Source: a virus. Taken from it: a stretch of DNA of 64,000 nucleotides. The stretch is taken from positions 39,030-103,029 of IMG/VR virus record IMGVR_UViG_3300047557_001098; one strand, written 5' to 3'. Below, piece by piece: positions 62,915 to 64,000 of this stretch (position 1 is its first letter; the number at the start of each line of letters is the position of its first letter). The notes below the pieces were generated by a model. The model saw nothing but the letters and a program-made list of their open reading frames with translations, did no database searches and was not told the origin of the DNA. The position numbers were made by a program, and so were the translations under genes.

Positions 62915-63496
62915 ATGGCGAAACGACTCATCGATAGAATTAAGGAATCCCTTACTAAGTCAGGATATGCTCCACGTTCACGTGAAGCAAGAACGTGGCT
63001 AAAATCCAAAGTTCCGGCACTCAGACCCACAAAAGGGGAACTGATGCGTGACAGGGAACGATTAAAGAATCAGTCTATCATAGGTCGTATGTACTTTTAT
63101 TATTATGATCCAAAGACGAAAGATTCGTTGCCATATTACGACAGGTTCCCATTGGTTATTCCAATAGAACGATACTCAGACGGGTTTTTAGGGTTGAATC
63201 TACATTACATTCACCCAAAGCGACGAATCATTCTTCTAGACAAATTGAGTACCATTTTAACTGATCATCGTTATGATGAAGGTACTAGATTTAGAATCAG
63301 TTATGATTTTTTGAAACGAGCATCTAAAATTTATGAGGCTACACCATGTATCAAACGATACTTGTCAAGTCACGTGCAGTCTCGTTTTCTTGAGATTACA
63401 GCAGATGAATGGGATATTGCCGTCATGTTACCGGTAGAATCATTTGCAAAAGCAAGCGCCAGCAAAGTCTGGTCAGACTCAGAGGACAAATTTTAA
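62915..63496 (+). CDS. 2: DNA end protector-like protein gp2
   Basis: The protein has 193 residues (T4 gp2 is 274). The basic N-terminal helix (KRLIDRIKESLTKSGYAP, REARTWLKSKVPALR) is followed by the characteristic RMYFYYYDPKTKDSLPYYDRFPLVIP (split, 58-83), GFLGLNLHYIHPKRRIILLDKL and a C-terminal 'PCIKRYLSSHVQSRFLEI...EWDIAVMLP'. As I recall, T4 gp2 and its relatives, which bind packaged DNA ends and protect them from RecBCD, share this layout. The gene 4 then gene 2 order keeps the T4 neighbour pair. It ends as TAATG on the next gene. Confidence 0.68.
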   Translation: MAKRLIDRIKESLTKSGYAPRSREARTWLKSKVPALRPTKGELMRDRERLKNQSIIGRMYFYYYDPKTKDSLPYYDRFPLVIPIERYSDGFLGLNLHYIHPKRRIILLDKLSTILTDHRYDEGTRFRISYDFLKRASKIYEATPCIKRYLSSHVQSRFLEITADEWDIAVMLPVESFAKASASKVWSDSEDKF

Positions 63497-64000
63497 TGGC
63501 ATTTTCACCACAATCTTTTATATCAAATGTAAACGCAAAAGGCGGTTTAGCAAGACCATCAAGATATCAAGTGATTCTTCCTATTCCCGCTTATGTGGCT
63601 CAGTTTGTAAAGAACTCTTTGATAGAAAAAGTGCTTAATATACCAAATTCAATTATGTCGGATGTGACAGATGCAATCAATAATGCATTAGGCACAAACG
63701 AAGGTGACAATAAAGGATCAAATCCAACAATATCAAGATACTTGTCACTACAATGTGAGTCTGCTGAATTACCTGGAAAAAATTTAGTCACCGAAGATGT
63801 GAAAATTTATGGTCCTGTTTTTAAAGTTCCATATCAAGTACAGTACGCAGAAACAACGTTGACATTTATTTGTACAAACGATTTCTATGAGCGTAAGTTA
63901 TTTGAGCGTTGGTTAGAAGCTATCATGCCAACCGACACAAATAATTTACGTTACCCTAAAGGTGAAAATACAAAATACATGACTGAGATAACTGTCAAAC
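63496..64000 (+). CDS. 54: baseplate tail tube initiator gp54-like, C-terminus beyond window
   Basis: This is the first 168 residues of a tube-fold protein. It has MAFSPQSFISNVNAKGGLAR at the start, SRYQVILPIPAYV near 22, CESAELPGKNLVTEDVKIYGP (86-106) and FICTNDFYERKLFERWLEAIMPTDTNN (124-150, in blocks). The 'ELPGKN' turn and 'FY.R..FE.W...I' helix recall gp54 and gp19. T4 gp54 has 320 residues, so the end should follow soon after base 64000. The start overlaps the gp2-like stop as TAATG. A gp19-type tube subunit is the alternative, but gene 19 is already present elsewhere. Confidence 0.65.
   Translation, partial: MAFSPQSFISNVNAKGGLARPSRYQVILPIPAYVAQFVKNSLIEKVLNIPNSIMSDVTDAINNALGTNEGDNKGSNPTISRYLSLQCESAELPGKNLVTEDVKIYGPVFKVPYQVQYAETTLTFICTNDFYERKLFERWLEAIMPTDTNNLRYPKGENTKYMTEITVK

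Noticed and set aside
1-64000. tRNA genes, insertion sequences, integrase or attachment sites
   Set aside because: I looked for cloverleaf-like stretches, transposase or integrase motifs and terminal inverted repeats and saw none. Nearly all of the window is coding and the gaps are shorter than 100 bases.

Overview
The window is a late-gene block of a T4-like myovirus (class Caudoviricetes). It is AT-rich and gene-dense, with almost no intergenic DNA. Many genes overlap as ATGA, TAATG or TGATG, and T4-type late promoters (TATAAATA and close variants) precede many genes. Gene content and order (13-14-15-16-17-18-19-20-67-21-22-23 and 48-53-hub-25-6-8), long Asn/Ala-repeat fibres, small 'MAYIGNT' and 'MAHFAQLDEN' virion proteins and an absent gp5 lysozyme domain resemble aquatic T4-like phages such as cyanophages and pelagiphages. 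No photosynthesis gene or other host marker is visible, so the host cannot be named. No tRNA, IS element or CRISPR array was seen.

Layout. 1-2574 (minus strand): a sugar-nucleotide dehydratase cut by the window edge, a 2OG-Fe(II) oxygenase, a possible glycan-related protein and a small Sm-like protein. 2567-4900 (minus): uvsW, a DUF2452 gene and uvsY, tightly coupled behind a probable sigma70 extended -10 promoter. 4931-12046 (minus): a second tail-tube-fold protein and the head genes 23, 22, 21, a 68-like gene, 67 and 20. 12093-19733 (minus): tail tube 19, sheath 18, terminase 17, a Dps-like ferritin, 16, and neck genes 15, 14 and 13.

19736-37180 (minus) is an accessory fibre/adhesin region: repeat fibres, a 1780-residue heptad-repeat fibre, two glycine-rich adhesin-like proteins and many small virion proteins. 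37190-62439 (minus) is the baseplate: a 2100-residue DUF4815 protein, gp8, another repeat fibre, a 2313-residue repeat-expanded gp7-like protein, gp6, gp25, a PAAR tip, gp5, a gp27-like hub, gp53 and gp48. At 62440-62472 transcription diverges. The plus strand then carries gp4 (head-completion nuclease), a gp2-like DNA end protector and the start of gp54.

Together these genes build and fill a contractile-tailed particle. The recombination genes at 2.6-4.9 kb and the sugar/oxygenase genes at the left edge are separate functional modules. Three strong hairpins (after genes 23 and 19 and after the 129-residue gene at 30305) divide the late block. The most unusual features are the Dps-like protein between the terminase subunits, fibre genes that share C-terminal tips and repeat DNA, and the nine-fold repeat expansion in the gp7-like protein.
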